A stretch of 64,000 nt of DNA from NCBI GenBank assembly GCA_964020085.1, contig OZ026600.1:38503919-38567918 (forward strand), written 5' to 3'. A model generated the notes under the pieces. The model was not told where the DNA came from. It saw only the letters and a list, made by a program, of their open reading frames with translations, and did no database searches. Positions 1 through 12,573 of this stretch are shown here, piece by piece. A program made the position numbers and the translations under genes. The DNA is from Micromussa lordhowensis (lineage: Eukaryota > Cnidaria > Anthozoa > Scleractinia > Lobophylliidae). Position 1 is the stretch's first letter, and every line of letters starts with the position of its first letter.

Positions 1-837
1 AAAAATGACTGGAGTTTTCCGTCGGATCAGAAGTGCGGCAAGCTAATAAACAACGCCTCTTAAAGCAGACTCGCTTGCCTCAATAAAGTACCAAAATATC
101 ATTTCGTAAGTTTGCAGTACCCTAAAACGCTCATGTCATGAGCCACGCCTGTCTGTAGCAGACTCAGGGAAATCCGTCCTGGTGTTGAATTTTGCAAAAT
201 TCCGTCTCCCTTTGTAGCCTCATCTTAGTTATTTTGCTCCCCAGGTAAAATTTTGATTTCCCTTTCCTGGAATTAGAAGATTCCTTCAAATTCTCTGGGG
301 TATTATTCCTCCTTGGTGCAAAATATGATTTTCCTGACTGAGAGGAAGAGTCGCTCCGAAAAAATATGCCCAAACAGGTAAAATTGTAAAATTTCGCTAA
401 CATGTCTGGTCTCCCAGACGTACGTGGAGTAAGTACGAATCTTAATTTAAGTGTCATGTATACAAATCCTTGTGCATCACCAGCGCTTATTGGTGACACT
501 TTTCAGATCTGCTGGGTGCTAAATGTAACGCGGTGGCTTAATTGGCAGTTATTTTGGGGCAATTCGCAAGTTATTTTTGGTGTTGGAAAGTGAAAACAAC
601 ATTGGGCGGGGGATGGTAGATTCTTGTCTGTCCAGTTAAAATTCTTATCGAATTCCTTTGGAGAGCATTCAAGGAATTTACGGAACTTTTTTACCGCTTT
701 CTAAATTGATTCATCCAGTGTCATTTTTCTTGAATGTATATGCAGCTTCGACCCAGACTCGGGTAAGTAAAGTAAGCAAAGTGCAAATTTGTTCAATCAT
801 ACAATTATGTTGTATCACACCGTACACCCAAAACCAC
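1..837. other. Intergenic, no gene seen
   Basis: AT-rich sequence with only short overlapping open frames on both strands, none with a recognisable domain or a paired splice context. It ends at a 31-bp tandem repeat. Confidence 0.5.
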
Positions 838-1047
838 AGTTCACCCCACAAAGTAATAATAAGGATTCAGTTCACCCCACAAGGTAATAATAAGGATTCA
901 GTTCACCCCACAAGGTAATAATAAGGATTCAGTTCACCCCACAAGGTAATAATAAGGATTCAGTTCACCCCACAAGGTAATAATAAGGATTCAGTTCACC
1001 ACACAAGGTAATAATAAGGATTCAGTTCACCTCACAAGGCAATAAGG
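838..1047. repeat. 31-bp tandem repeat (minisatellite)
   Basis: About 6.7 head-to-tail copies of a 31-bp unit beginning AGTTCACCCCACAAGGTAAT start at 838, 869, 900, 931, 962, 993 and 1024. The first copy has one substitution (AAAG for AAGG). The last copies carry CACACAAG or CTCACAAG variants and the final one is truncated. No coding role is suggested. Confidence 0.93.
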
Positions 1048-1107
1048 ACTACCACTTTAGAAAATTACGATCTGTCACCAGACTCGCGCCGGGTAGATCA
1101 GCAATTA

Positions 1108-1631
1108 AGGGCCCAGTTATATGGTCTCGGGTACCCGAGACAACCCTCCCCCCGAGCTACCCTGGCCGAGGTAACATTTAGCTTGTTTCTTTCTAAAATT
1201 CAACCAGCCGTTTACATTAGGATCGCCAACTCGTCTCGGGGGGCGAGACAACTCGGGTGGGCGAGTTGTCTCACCTCGGCAGGTAGGGTAACCCTGGCAA
1301 GCGGGACAACTTTTCTACATATAAACGCTTTGGCTCGCCTGACCGGGACATCTCTCGGCGTGGCGAATGTCACGTAATGCTTAGATTTAGGATTTATAGC
1401 AGAAATTCGTATTAAAGAAGTAAAAATTAACTCGGCAAAACCCACTGTGATCGAATGACCGAGAAAAACCCAAAGAAAGAGGGACATTTGCACATTTGAT
1501 TATGATGAATAATCATGCTGGGTTAACTTTGACTCGGCCTACTGGAACTATGTTTTCACATATAAACGCTCGATAAAGTTACCTCAGGGGAAGGGTTGTC
1601 TCGGGTACCCGAGACCATATAACTGGGCCCT
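1108..1631. mobile_element. TIR element (MITE-like), 524 bp
   Basis: The first 40 bases (1108-1147, starting AGGGCCCAGTTATATGG) are the exact reverse complement of 1592-1631. Each arm also contains the internal palindrome TCTCGGGTACCCGAGA. The interior has no transposase-like frame, so this would be a non-autonomous DNA transposon. I could not find a clean target-site duplication (left flank ends AATTA, right flank starts GACTC), so the superfamily is not assigned. Confidence 0.8.
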
Positions 1632-4600
1632 GACTCATGAGAGATCCCACGTTAGCTTGAAATAACTTCAATATCATTAGTGTCATGAGGTATTGTTATG
1701 ACGTCATCAAAAGTCTCGAGATCTGAAATTGTTCCTGCATAGAGGTCGTCACGGTTCACCCATTGATCGTGAGAACTGAAGTTTGCAAGTTAACTGTGTA
1801 GTAAGCACTCAACCATACGATCTTTCCTTTACTGGCCATGGGTATTTTAATGTTATTCTATCTGTATTTTACCTTATTAAACTATTATCTTCAGGTCTCT
1901 TTGATCTTTCTGAGTGTAATCTTGAACTTGATGCATGAATTTCTTGTTGTATGTTAACTCTGAACAACATTCTAGCCACGAAAGTCTCAAGATTTGTATT
2001 TAGGACTTTTTTGTGTCTTGTCTTATGGCTCGTAAGCTATATTAGTCCACGATTCTTATAATAATACCTCTTTCCGTCCCTGAATGGTCCTAAGACCTTA
2101 ATTATGTTTTAAAGTAATCAAAATGAATTTTTTCAAACAATAAATGTTTAAATTTTTAAAACAATGGTAATTGATTTCTAAAACGTTTGTTAATCGTAAC
2201 CGTTAGTCGTAGAAGCCACCACCCCATTGAGCCTCTCCTTAACAGCTTTATAGCTCAACAAAATGGAGATTGCACCAACCAATAGCGTAGCTCCATCTTT
2301 CTGCATATAAACCACACACAACCCACAATTCCTCGATTCGCTCCGACGAAGGGCTAACTCTCAAAACGTCAGCTTTCGAAATTTACATTATCAACTCAAT
2401 TGATAAAACCAAATTTTCTGGAGATGCCATTAGTCTTATTTATTGTGTAGCTCTGTTTCGTATGTCTCAGAGGCGATCAGACCCTGAAAGTAATGATTAT
2501 TTATTGTTTCTAAATTGCTGCCGTTGAGTATTTGTTTCAATCCGGGTGATCGCAGATTTTTATTCACACGACCATTATCAAGATTATGACCTTTCTTAAT
2601 TAAGAAGTATTTTAAGCCCCACAAGGCTTTTCAACCCCCACAAGTTTGAATAAAACGGCCATCAGTCACACACACTCCAGTGGGAGAAATGTCTAGTCAG
2701 TCTAGTCACCCACTTAGCGTTGGAGTAATTGATGTGCTTATATAAGTGCTGGCGGTTCCTCCTACATAACGTGAGTAGTGGGCCACACGGAAACTTTGTT
2801 TCTTTTTTGTTTCTTTTTGCTAAAAACTGATTTCGCATCTATATGGAGGTATAGACAGGAATAATTACACTGATATTTGCTCACATAGGTGCCCGACAGG
2901 TAAAAATAAATTATATTCATACTGGAAGGACGCCGGTGACTGCTTCGGTAGTTTATTTTTGAAATGATAGTTTAACTGAATATTGCTTGAATTATCGCGG
3001 ATGAAAGTCAATTTGCTATTTACAGCTCAGAAGGTATAAAACAAGACATAGCTTGCTTTTTTTCTAACAGGATATTGTCAATTATTTTGCGTTTTTAAGA
3101 TCATTTTACATGAAGCTGATCTTATTTGCCCTCACTAAAATAAGCGAATCATCAATTTAGAATATTTGAATAGTTATGTTCTTAATGTTAAGAGATCGAA
3201 GCGATTAGCAGAAAACCGACGAAGACAAAAGAAAACTAATGGCCTCGCCGCCAAATAGAGCAAAGCGTTATATTGACAACAAAGGGCTAAGTTCCTTGTA
3301 AAATCTGTTTCGATTATCGTTTGAAAGAGTTGAAAACAGTTATGCGATATTATTTCCTGAGCTTATCGTCTATCGCCGTATAATTTCACGTTTTATACAT
3401 TGTTTTATTGGGCGGTCATGTCCAGTGGAAAACAACGTGACAAAGTGGAGTAGAATGTACTATTTTTTAAAATACAGGATGGGAGTTTTATTTACCCGGA
3501 CATACCCGCGTGTTAACATGCATGCATCGTATCGTAGTTTTGTCATTTCCGGTTCCCGAGGAATTGCGTGACGGAGCACAAACATTTCGTGAGAACTGGA
3601 ACGTTCTGGTCTGAGATCCGACTGCGGCGTTCACAGGCTGGGATTGGCGGCGTCCAGGAATCTCAATCGGAAAGCTTACATTGTGTAACTGTTTGTGGCG
3701 TGGTGGGCTAAAAAGCATTGAATTGAACTAGAACATGTCCAAGCAGGGCATCAAAAGTGTACCATTACACTCCGCACTATCCGTCACAAAATATTAATGA
3801 AAGTTGCTTGATATTTGATCTATCAAGCAGAATCAATCACAAACAGAACCGGACATACAGGGACATAGGAAAAAACTTCACTCAAGCATAACTCAACATG
3901 GACTGCAAAATAAGCAAGAAGTAACATCTGATATTAACAAAGAACTAAACTGAATTGAACCCTAAATTACAAACTAGCACAACCAGTTTGCCTGCGCATA
4001 TGTGCATGACGTGATATGTGAAATGTAACGTGATAATATGAGGCCTACAAACTAAGTCGTTCTCGTATTTGATCTCGTACTCAAATCTAAAGTCCCCTAA
4101 TATTATGGTTGTCTTTTCAACTTCGTTAATTCTGTATAGGATGAAACGGCAGGAGTAGATTGTAACGACCCCTAGTCTATCACACGCTAACCACCTCCCA
4201 ACATTTGTTCTCGGCTTGCAGTTCGCAGATAAGCTGTCTATTTGAGAGATAAGTGTCCCCCACAGTGATGCCTGCCAAGGCTCGACCTCAGCTAGCACTC
4301 ACTGGGACTTGAAAACAGTATGTTTTCCCTCTTTTTTTTTTCCGACGAAATTTTGCAGAACTGTCAGCCAAGGGTTAGGGCTAATGCGGCCCAGTTAAAG
4401 GCTGCATTATGATCTACTTTTATTACTTGTTGTTTGACTTTGGTTTAATTCAGTGCGGGATTGTTACGTACTCTGGCGACGGAAATGGCCAAGATTGACG
4501 TCAGATATGTAGAATTGTGTTTTCTGCTAACAGTGTCAGGGTACATATGCCAGCAAAACCCACATGCTATAAAATTGCCCAGGGATCAAATCATCACATG

Positions 4601-7600
4601 ACTGGCTCATTGAATCTCATGAAAGTTTAGAATATACGCCTTAAAATGGGACTGTGATCAATCCAATCCCAATCGAATAGTCATTTGAAGACATTGAGTT
4701 TATAAAAAGTATCGATTACCTCTCTCACAATAGGTAATTAACTTAACGTGATTATGACTCACATGTGACACTCAATCTGCCCTGATAGATGAGATCCGGA
4801 AAAACTGATTTGCAGATAAGCGTTGCAAGAGTTTAGAGGGTTCATATAGTTATAGAGGGAGAAAAAACCCTGGCAAATTCATGCTGTCATCCGCATTTTC
4901 AGTTTTAAACTTAACTAAATCAACGTGCTTCTATTGTTATCTACTTTTTACACTATTTTGATTGGCTCTTGTGTTACGGTAGGCAACAAGACATCATTGA
5001 CGTCACGTATACCGTCACGCGAGAATCCTGACTTCTTTGTATCGGACATCTTTTCGCGAAACAAAGAATATTTGGTAGTTTCCACTCCTCATTGGCTGGC
5101 TGGAAATACAGCTAGAGAAGGTAAAATATCCCGGATAGTTCAAGATGTATTTCAAATCAGTGACTGTAAATTGTAATTATCTTGAATTTTTTTTTTGCTG
5201 CATTTAATAGCTCTTCTCCACACGGAAAAACGTCGAACAATGAAAATGTGGTGAAAACAGTTAATAATCCTAGGCTAGATGTAACAATTTTTGCTGTTCT
5301 ATTTACTTTTTGGCGCATCGGTGTAGAACATCAGCTAATGTTAGTGTTGCTTCGGAACCTTTCAGCTTCGTTTTATCTTGTGAATAGTTATCAGTAATTT
5401 CAAACTATAGATATTCAGCTCACAGCAGAAAAGAGAATTTTGTCGCCGTGAGCTAGATTTCGCTGAGACGTTTAGTTTGCAAGTAGCTAGATGCGTTCCG
5501 TATTTGTCAATTGACATAGCTCTGAAACTACGTGACAGCAATAACTGCTGAGGCTGCTTTTCAAAACCTATTTTAAGGTGTTGTAGTAATTTGTACAATA
5601 TTATACTATGTTTCATCATCATTTTTAGCATGCCGTACAAGTTATTTACATGTAAATGAAACATCTGTGTCAATGTGTCAATAACGGAGCTACGTAAACA
5701 CGGAAAATTCTTTTACTTGTAAAGAAAGCTAACCTTTATAAGTTTTGAACGATTGTAATGATAATAACAGTTTCAATACAGGGGGCAAACTTTTCACTTA
5801 AAAGTTGTATTCTGTGAGGCCCTGAGAAAATAAAACAACAGTAAGTTATAAATAACAAGAGGAAAAGATAAAAAACTGTAAAATACACTATTTTTTATCA
5901 GTCCGTGGAAAAGTTTTCCCTTTGAAAGCTTTCATATGAGTTCTTATTATTAGTTTCTGAAGAAACTGTTTGGTTATGTCGACGAGCAAGTGAAACACTT
6001 ATTAGATGACACTGAGGTCAATTTACCGCCGCCCTGGTGAGTTTGCCTACTGAATGAAGTTGCGAGCGTCAGCTCTTGGTCAGAACGAAGACCAATTACA
6101 AGAATCTTCAGTTGTAACATAACAAGTTCAGTTTTCACGAAACATTCTTTGTTCAAAACACTGACACGCCAGATTTACTTTACTGAGCACGACTAGACAA
6201 GTCGCATGTCAAAGAAATCCACCGGGAAATTTTCAAAGCAAGCTGTGCACTCGAGGTGCATGAATAATTTTGGCAAGAAAATAGCGCAGCTCAGTGAGGT
6301 TTCAGTTTTTTTCTCTAAAATGGTAAAATTCATTTCAGTGTAATTTTGATCAAATGCCAATGTCTTAATACAGCCTTTCCGTGAAAGGATTGCAGGGAAG
6401 AAAACTGAAGCGGAAGTATTCCAAACATTACTGAGAAACAGCTTATAGCAGTGTATCTGAAGGAAAAGAATATGTTATGAGGTTAATTATGGATCGTTTA
6501 AATGGCGATAAAAATATCTGCAAAAGGACTTCCCCAAATTAAACCACACCAGTGTTGTAAGTAATATTGTTTCAAAACATTCCATGAAATACTTACTTTA
6601 TTATAGTCGCCGGAGAAATAGCATAAATGTAAGCAAACGAATTGTCTTTGATGCTTTGTTTGTCGGTTACAGTAAAGCCTACAGTGAAAGTTACTAGGTA
6701 TTTACAAGAAAACATATGAAAGATTACATATATCTGAACTGCGAAGAAAATATGAAGATACACTTTCTAGATAATCATCTAAGTTAAATAATAAAATACA
6801 GGACTTGCTTGATCTGTAAATTATAGTAATAACATACTTTTAATCTCATCTTAGTTCTACTTTTCTACAGTTTCAGGCCGGTTTAAAATCTGCATTATGT
6901 TGACCGTCCTCCCCCATATATCGGCTTTCGGAGTGAGTGTGTATTGCTCAATTTCCTTTTTATCTCAAAAACTTATCTCACGTAATCCTCTTGACAATTA
7001 ACTTAAGGTGGCTTAAAACGAAATGCTGATTAAGTTCACTTGATTCAATTGAACTGATATTTATAAACGGGCGATAACTTTGGATAGTCTCTTGTTTATT
7101 TGCGTGACTTCTGAGCGAGTCTGAAAGGTCTAGTATGTGTTCTAAAACACTCCCATAGGGTGAAATAAGTTACTTATCACACCTCCACCAACTAGGTTTT
7201 ACCTGCATGTAATAAAATTTTCTATATACCGATGCTTTTATAAACGATAATATGTTTCCGTTGACTATATTTGTAACTTTCTGCAAAACGACAGGATTAT
7301 GCAGATGACGCAAACAGAATCCATCTAAATAAATGAAATACAGGATTTTCCCGTTTTGTGGTAATGCGAGGGAGACTTGTTTTTTTGGACTGTGAAATTC
7401 CACAGTTTTGTGGTTGGGATGTAAAAAGTCTTATTAACCACAATGAAAAGGCTAAAATTATATAACGACATTTTTTGCTATGCAGAACATGAATTCAAAA
7501 GGGTTTGTTGCAGCTAATGTAATAAGGGTCTGAAATTTAGCAGATATTTACTGAATATAAATTATGAAGGCTTGTGATCGACGACAAAAACCTCTTTATT

Positions 7601-8589
7601 TAGGTTCAGGACGATATAATGTTTTACGTTTTTTCATGCTGGAATTGTGTTTGTCTCATAACATTTTGGTATCTTTACTAAATTTAAGTTTCACAAAGCT
7701 CGAAGATTCCTCTCCAATGGCTTCCACTTAGCGTGACATCCTGTTTCGGAGTTCCTATCAGACAATCGTCACATCAGTATGACGTGAACAACAAAACAGA
7801 AAATCTCAATCAATATTTCAAAGAGTTTGAAGTTCCATCATGTGCTCTAAGTCTTACCACTTTTGTTTTCGCCAACTTTTCGTTTAAACTGGCCGGCCGG
7901 AAGTTACGGAGCTTCGCCCTGGGCTGAGAAGGGCAGAACATTATTAGTAGTTTAGATCCCGTCACTTCCTCGCACCCACTTAAAAATCGCTTACTCCGCA
8001 ATGCTACATTAAGTTCCTTCATCAAGACGTAAATGTCTGCATGACATCACTTCTATACCTGCTGCGCTGATACTCCAAAGAATGGCGGAAACGTTCAGAG
8101 TTGAAAATAATAAAGCAATATGAGTCGTCATAACAAACAAAGCTACAAAAGAATCAAAATATGCTGAGAATGCACAACTGACACTTAGGGGATTCGATTC
8201 GTCGACAACTTAAAAACGTCAACATCAGCCGTTTTGATTTCGATCTTCGCGTGCGAAGAGTCATTTCCGATAGGCTAGGCAAGCCTGGACATCGCTGACA
8301 GGGGATGTAATGCGCTAACGTGACACGGGACTTTTCCGACTTTTAAGGCAACGGAACATTATTGCTACTAGCGGCACTGGGAGGAGCACTAGTAGATCCG
8401 GTTTTAGACGTCTGCGGTTTCGATGTTGTTCGCTTATAATCGCGACTTTAGGACATTGGTTGATCATTCAACCGAGGGCAACAGAGCAAATCATAACCAC
8501 TTGTAACAGAGCGACATCACTAACAACGACTGTCTCGTAATTGTATATTTTCTTGAACAACGTACATCCATTTAACAGGACAAAGAAAC
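1632..8589. other. Intergenic region upstream of the FGF-like gene
   Basis: About 7 kb of AT-rich DNA with scattered short frames. None shows a domain, and I see no in-frame set of exons. The frame at 4,925-5,176 starts with a hydrophobic stretch but has no continuation. A short repeat-family motif lies near 2,338-2,380 (listed separately). The promoter and 5' UTR of the FGF-like gene presumably lie in the last few hundred bases, but I recognise no TATA box or initiator there. Confidence 0.45.
2338..2380 (+). repeat. Fragment of a dispersed element (GACGAAGGGCTAAC motif)
   Basis: CTCCGACGAAGGGCTAACTC followed by AAAACGTCAGC resembles a short motif I recall as widely dispersed in cnidarian genomes, usually linked to retroelement tails. 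In its usual form the GACGA...CGAAAC spacing is hammerhead-like. Here the second box reads CAAAAC and the middle stem is weakened, so this copy looks decayed. Assignment is from memory of the motif, not from a search. Confidence 0.3.
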
Positions 8590-11500
8590 ATGAAGTACAG
8601 TATAACAGTAACATTGTGGTCGGCATTAGCCGTTCTAATTTTCGCAAGGATAATAAGGTAAGAATAGTACGACGCCTTGTTTTGATTTGAGTTCCACGTG
8701 GCTAGTCATAGCGTTCGAAACATCGCTTTTTACGATTAGAATATCTCGCGCGTAAATCATGCTTGAACTTCGACGAAAGGGTTCATTAATTCAACAAGAG
8801 TTTTAAAATTTGTAGGTAACAGCTTTTCTCCTTTTTTTCACAGGACTGTTGCATTTCCTTTGGATTCTACAGTACTGGTAAGTGCGTATAAAATTCAAGT
8901 ATAAAAGCGGGACTTTTTTAGACTTGCTAATTTAGTCGAAGCATTACGTCAGGTGATAAGGCTGCACGCGTCACGGAGTAATGTGAAGTGGTGTCTCTGA
9001 GCTCTTCAAAAAACATACTTGTTGTTAAATCCAAACAGCCAACATTATAAACACGTGCAAATGTAGTCTAAATAGCTTATTTCCCGTGAGATAAATGGAA
9101 TCCTATTCAGTTCTCCACCGATTCATTTCATCGCATAGGTTAATTCTAAGTCGTTATTTTCATTGTCTAGACTATTCTTATACAACAATGGCGAATAAAC
9201 AGTCATTATATAATAATCGAGGGTGTTAACCCTAATATCTATGAATGTTTCTTGCTGTCTGTTTCAGAAATCCGTATCTATCGAAAGGTCTGTTTGGTTA
9301 TTTTCTACGAATACAAATCAATTTGTACGAGTCAAAGGATCTAATGTAGATGCCTTGGGTCTCAAGACAGACGAAAGTGGTGAGTCACTTTAAATCTTTT
9401 TTCCATTTTACTGTAGAAACATTATATCAGAAAACTGACCTCCTACCAAAAGACCACCCAAGCTGTTTTGATAAATCGCTTTTAAAACTTCATCTTTTTC
9501 CAGTCCCCCAGGAGAATGTGAGTAATGACACCACATCCAAGCACTTGCACACTTCGATTAGATTATCTGTCGAAAAGATTGTAAAGCTCCTTTTGTATTA
9601 AACAAAAATTTCACGGCTCTCGGATAAAAAAAACGCCGACCTACCGTCGCGTCGGTTCAAGGCACACGCGCTGATTCAATCTTTTTCAAATTAGCCTAGA
9701 ATCTTATGTTCCCCGACCATTCAGTATTTCGGGAACTTTCTTTTCTTCTGTTCGTAAAAACGTTCCAAACACACACTGAAAGCTATGCTGTGTGGACATT
9801 AATTGGAACTGCTTAGCAAGCTTAGCGTTACAACCACAAATAGACAATTGAGAAGAGACTTAAGCCATATAATATTGGCATTGAATGTGGATTATAACTT
9901 CGGTAAAAGGATTATGGTACAAAGTCGGTGAATGATCTTTCTTCGTTTAGCGGTTTCTGTGAGACGCCGCCGACATCAAAAAGTAATTTTTCCCGCCAAA
10001 AGCGGTGCGGTCTTTCTGAGAGAATTTTTCCGACAATGTGCAAATTTCAAGAATGAATGGCGGCAAATATTGGCGCTCTTTTTTTGAAACCTAAGAAAAC
10101 GTATCCCATTTAGTACGTGCGCTGTGAAATGTCACAAATGAATACTGTACTCTCCAAACACTGTTCCCTGTTTTTCACCGTCTGCACAAAATAGGAGGAA
10201 GAGATGTATTGAAGTTTTCAGGCTAGACAAGTAACACTCCCGGGGCTTATTCACGGCTCCCTATTGTCAAAAAAAACTTTACTATTTCGTAAAAAAAAGA
10301 CATTTCTCAAGTTTCAGATGTGTGTGTTTCAAGGCTTTTCGTCTCTGTTCCTGTCAGTTCTGGTAGATAATAAGCTAGCAGCCATGAACGTGTTATCGTC
10401 TACAACACCTGTGCGTGTCATCAGCACCTGTGTGGTAGAGCGCGGTCTTGATTCAGGCATCTACAGTGAAACGAAGACTGTGTTCATTGTTGTTGTTTAC
10501 AAGATACAGACGGCATCATTGGAATTTTATGAATTCGCACACAGGCGTGGGCGAGAGAGACAAACAGCCTGTTATAAACACAATATTGACATCCTTTTAC
10601 GGAGAAACATGTTTTCTAAGAGTGTCGTGGTCGAAAGCTCCCCGAAATGTTTGCCACATTCTTTAGTCAATAACTTTGTTTTGTCATTGTTTTAATGTCT
10701 GACTTGACTTTGTGCTTGTTGTTAGTCGCAAATCTTGTTCTTTCGGTTCAGGAAGTCTCGCTAATGACGATTTATTTAAAAACAGATTTGAATACACCCG
10801 CAAATTAAGACGTTCCGCCCAAGAAAGAAACTCAATTTTGCCGCAAGAAAGGGCTGTCTTGTGTCAAGATTCTTCCAGAATTCAGTTACGCCCTGGATAA
10901 CGCGCTCACGAGATTGCCAAAAAAGTGTTGTTCGGGTCTGCTAATTTAACTCAAAATATTTTATATTCGATAAGACCGGGATTTGCAATTTATCTTCTTG
11001 TTTTATTGTTCGTTTCAGCTAAGTTACAGTTGGAGTCAACTTATTTAGAAGGTCGCGGCGTCGGAGTCCGAATAAGGTCCGTACCAGAAAACAGCTACCT
11101 GTGTGTCAACTCAGAGGGCGACCTCACACTGGAGGTAAGCTTACGGTGAAATCAAGTGCAACCCGATTTACCCGCCGACCATCAACGCCTACTCATCTAT
11201 ATGCAGATAAACACTTTGCTCTATATCTCTATTTTTAAATGCAAGACTGTTGAAAAGCCGACTTAGTGTTATGCAGGTCGGCTGAGGGTAGGGTGGATGG
11301 ATGGATGACCTAAATTTAAACATGATAAGAATATTAAAGCTACAAGCTTGTGGGGCCGTGTATAAATAATTAAAAACATTACAAAAATCATTATTTTGTA
11401 AGATATAATATCACTACAATATTAAGTGATGTTAAAAATATTTACGAGGTTGTACGAGGTAGGGTGGGGGAAGCCTTTTTTTCCGAGCTTACCTAAGTCC

Positions 11501-11742
11501 TCCTGGAAACATTTTACTGTTATTTTTTGAGGCTAAAAGTCTTTTCCTTCTCTCTATAGGTGCATGGAAATACTTTGGACCGCTGCGTGTTTTCAGAAGA
11601 CTCGTACCTTGGGCATAGAACATTTCAGTCAATGTACAACACAAGCTGGTACCTCGGGTTTAAACGAAATGGAAAGGTCAAACAGCCACACAATACCACG
11701 AAGGTGCAGAAGGCCGCGCGATTTATACCGTATAAATCTTAG
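8590..11742 (+). CDS. Fibroblast growth factor-like secreted protein (5 exons)
   Basis: Exons 8590-8657, 8844-8877, 9268-9379, 11019-11134 and 11560-11742 join through GT-AG introns with compatible phases into 513 nt (170 aa plus stop TAG). The protein starts MKYSITVTLWSALAVLIFAR, a signal peptide that implies secretion. The FGF beta-trefoil core follows: WLFSTNTNQFVRVKG and GVGVRIRSVPENSYLCVN, then CVFSED, then WYLGFKRNGKVK, and the C-terminal basic segment KVQKAARFIPYKS, which matches the family's heparin- and receptor-contacting end. The two core cysteines (YLCV and RCVF) are present. The last two introns sit at places typical of FGF genes. NTS and NTT are possible N-glycosylation sites. 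By family it would be a ligand for FGF receptor tyrosine kinases using heparan sulfate. Subfamily is not assignable. The ATG is chosen because it opens the signal peptide. Confidence 0.9.
8658..11018 (+). other. Introns 1-3 of the FGF-like gene
   Basis: Introns 8658-8843, 8878-9267 and 9380-11018 all begin GT and end AG. The 1.6-kb third intron holds a 143-codon frame at 10,264-10,695. It starts in an A-rich run, has no domain, and overlaps another open frame, so it is probably chance. Confidence 0.8.
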
Positions 11743-12060
11743 AGTAATTAGTTCACGAATTATAATTGTGTTAGGTATACAGTGAACATAAAAAGTATTA
11801 TAATATAGTTGAGTATATTTATTTACAGCAACCTATTTATTTGTAAACCCGTTGTAAAGAGTCTACTTAAAAGCCATGAATATTTAAGCAAACGAATTTG
11901 GCTTAAAAGATATATTTATTACTAAGAAGAAACTTATTGAAGATGCGATATGAAAAGAATTATTTAGATATATTTATTTATTTAGTTATTTGTTCAAAGA
12001 CGAAAATAGTTTTCACATAACTTATTTGAAAATACATATATATATATTTTCAGTATCTAC
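11743..12060 (+). promoter_or_regulatory. AU-rich 3' UTR of the FGF-like gene
   Basis: The sequence after the stop holds clustered ATTTA pentamers: about 11,816, 11,830, 11,879, 11,911, and a run at 11,961-11,992 containing ATTTATTTATTTA. Such clusters are known as mRNA-destabilising elements in growth factor and cytokine transcripts. No AATAAA was seen in this stretch, so the 3' end is not fixed. Being a UTR element is inferred from position and composition. Confidence 0.5.
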
Positions 12061-12240
12061 TTTTTAAAACACCAAGCGATACTGTGTATTGTCAGTTGTA
12101 TTTCATATTGACTGTTTTACGGTTTGTCGAGGAGAGACGGTAAAGAAACAAAACGGAATTACTTAAAACTAAAAATGACAGTTACACCAGCAGCTTCTGG
12201 TCCTTAAAACTCCGGCAACTCCGTAGTTACTGGAGCCCCT

Positions 12241-12271
12241 AGACCTCCAGAGGGCCCAGTTGTTCGAAGGC

Positions 12272-12306
<35 letters not shown>

Positions 12307-12409
12307 GCAGATAATTGTTAACAAAACAAACCACGCTATCTGCTGGATAGTGAATTATCCGGTGGATAGCGTTATCCACCTTTCGAACAACCGGGGGCAG
12401 CTGGAGTCT
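12241..12409. mobile_element. Palindromic MITE-like element
   Basis: 12,252-12,320 starting GGGCCCAGTTGTTCGAA folds back on the stretch ending at 12,398 (TTCGAACAACCGGGGGC). It includes two copies of the sub-palindrome GGATAACGCTATCC. The pairing extends imperfectly into the flanks (AGACCTCCAG against CTGGAGTCT). No coding capacity. Long-hairpin MITE of unassigned family. Confidence 0.75.
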
Positions 12410-12573
12410 GGAGCTAATGATAGCAATTTGGATGAAACCTCAACATGTTATTCAAATGAAAACCACCGATTAAACCGTACTTTTCGTATGGTGCAGTCTG
12501 TCATTTTTTGCAAACGAAATTTGACGCATTTTTATTTTAATAATCTTTGGATGTTGTTCTTTAGTAGCATTTT

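Noticed and set aside
838..1047. CRISPR-like array
   Set aside because: The 31-bp units are directly adjacent with no unique spacers, in a eukaryotic setting; a simple minisatellite.
10264..10695. 143-codon open frame inside the FGF-like gene's third intron
   Set aside because: No domain, overlaps another open frame, begins in an A-rich run, and lies between confirmed exons of one gene.
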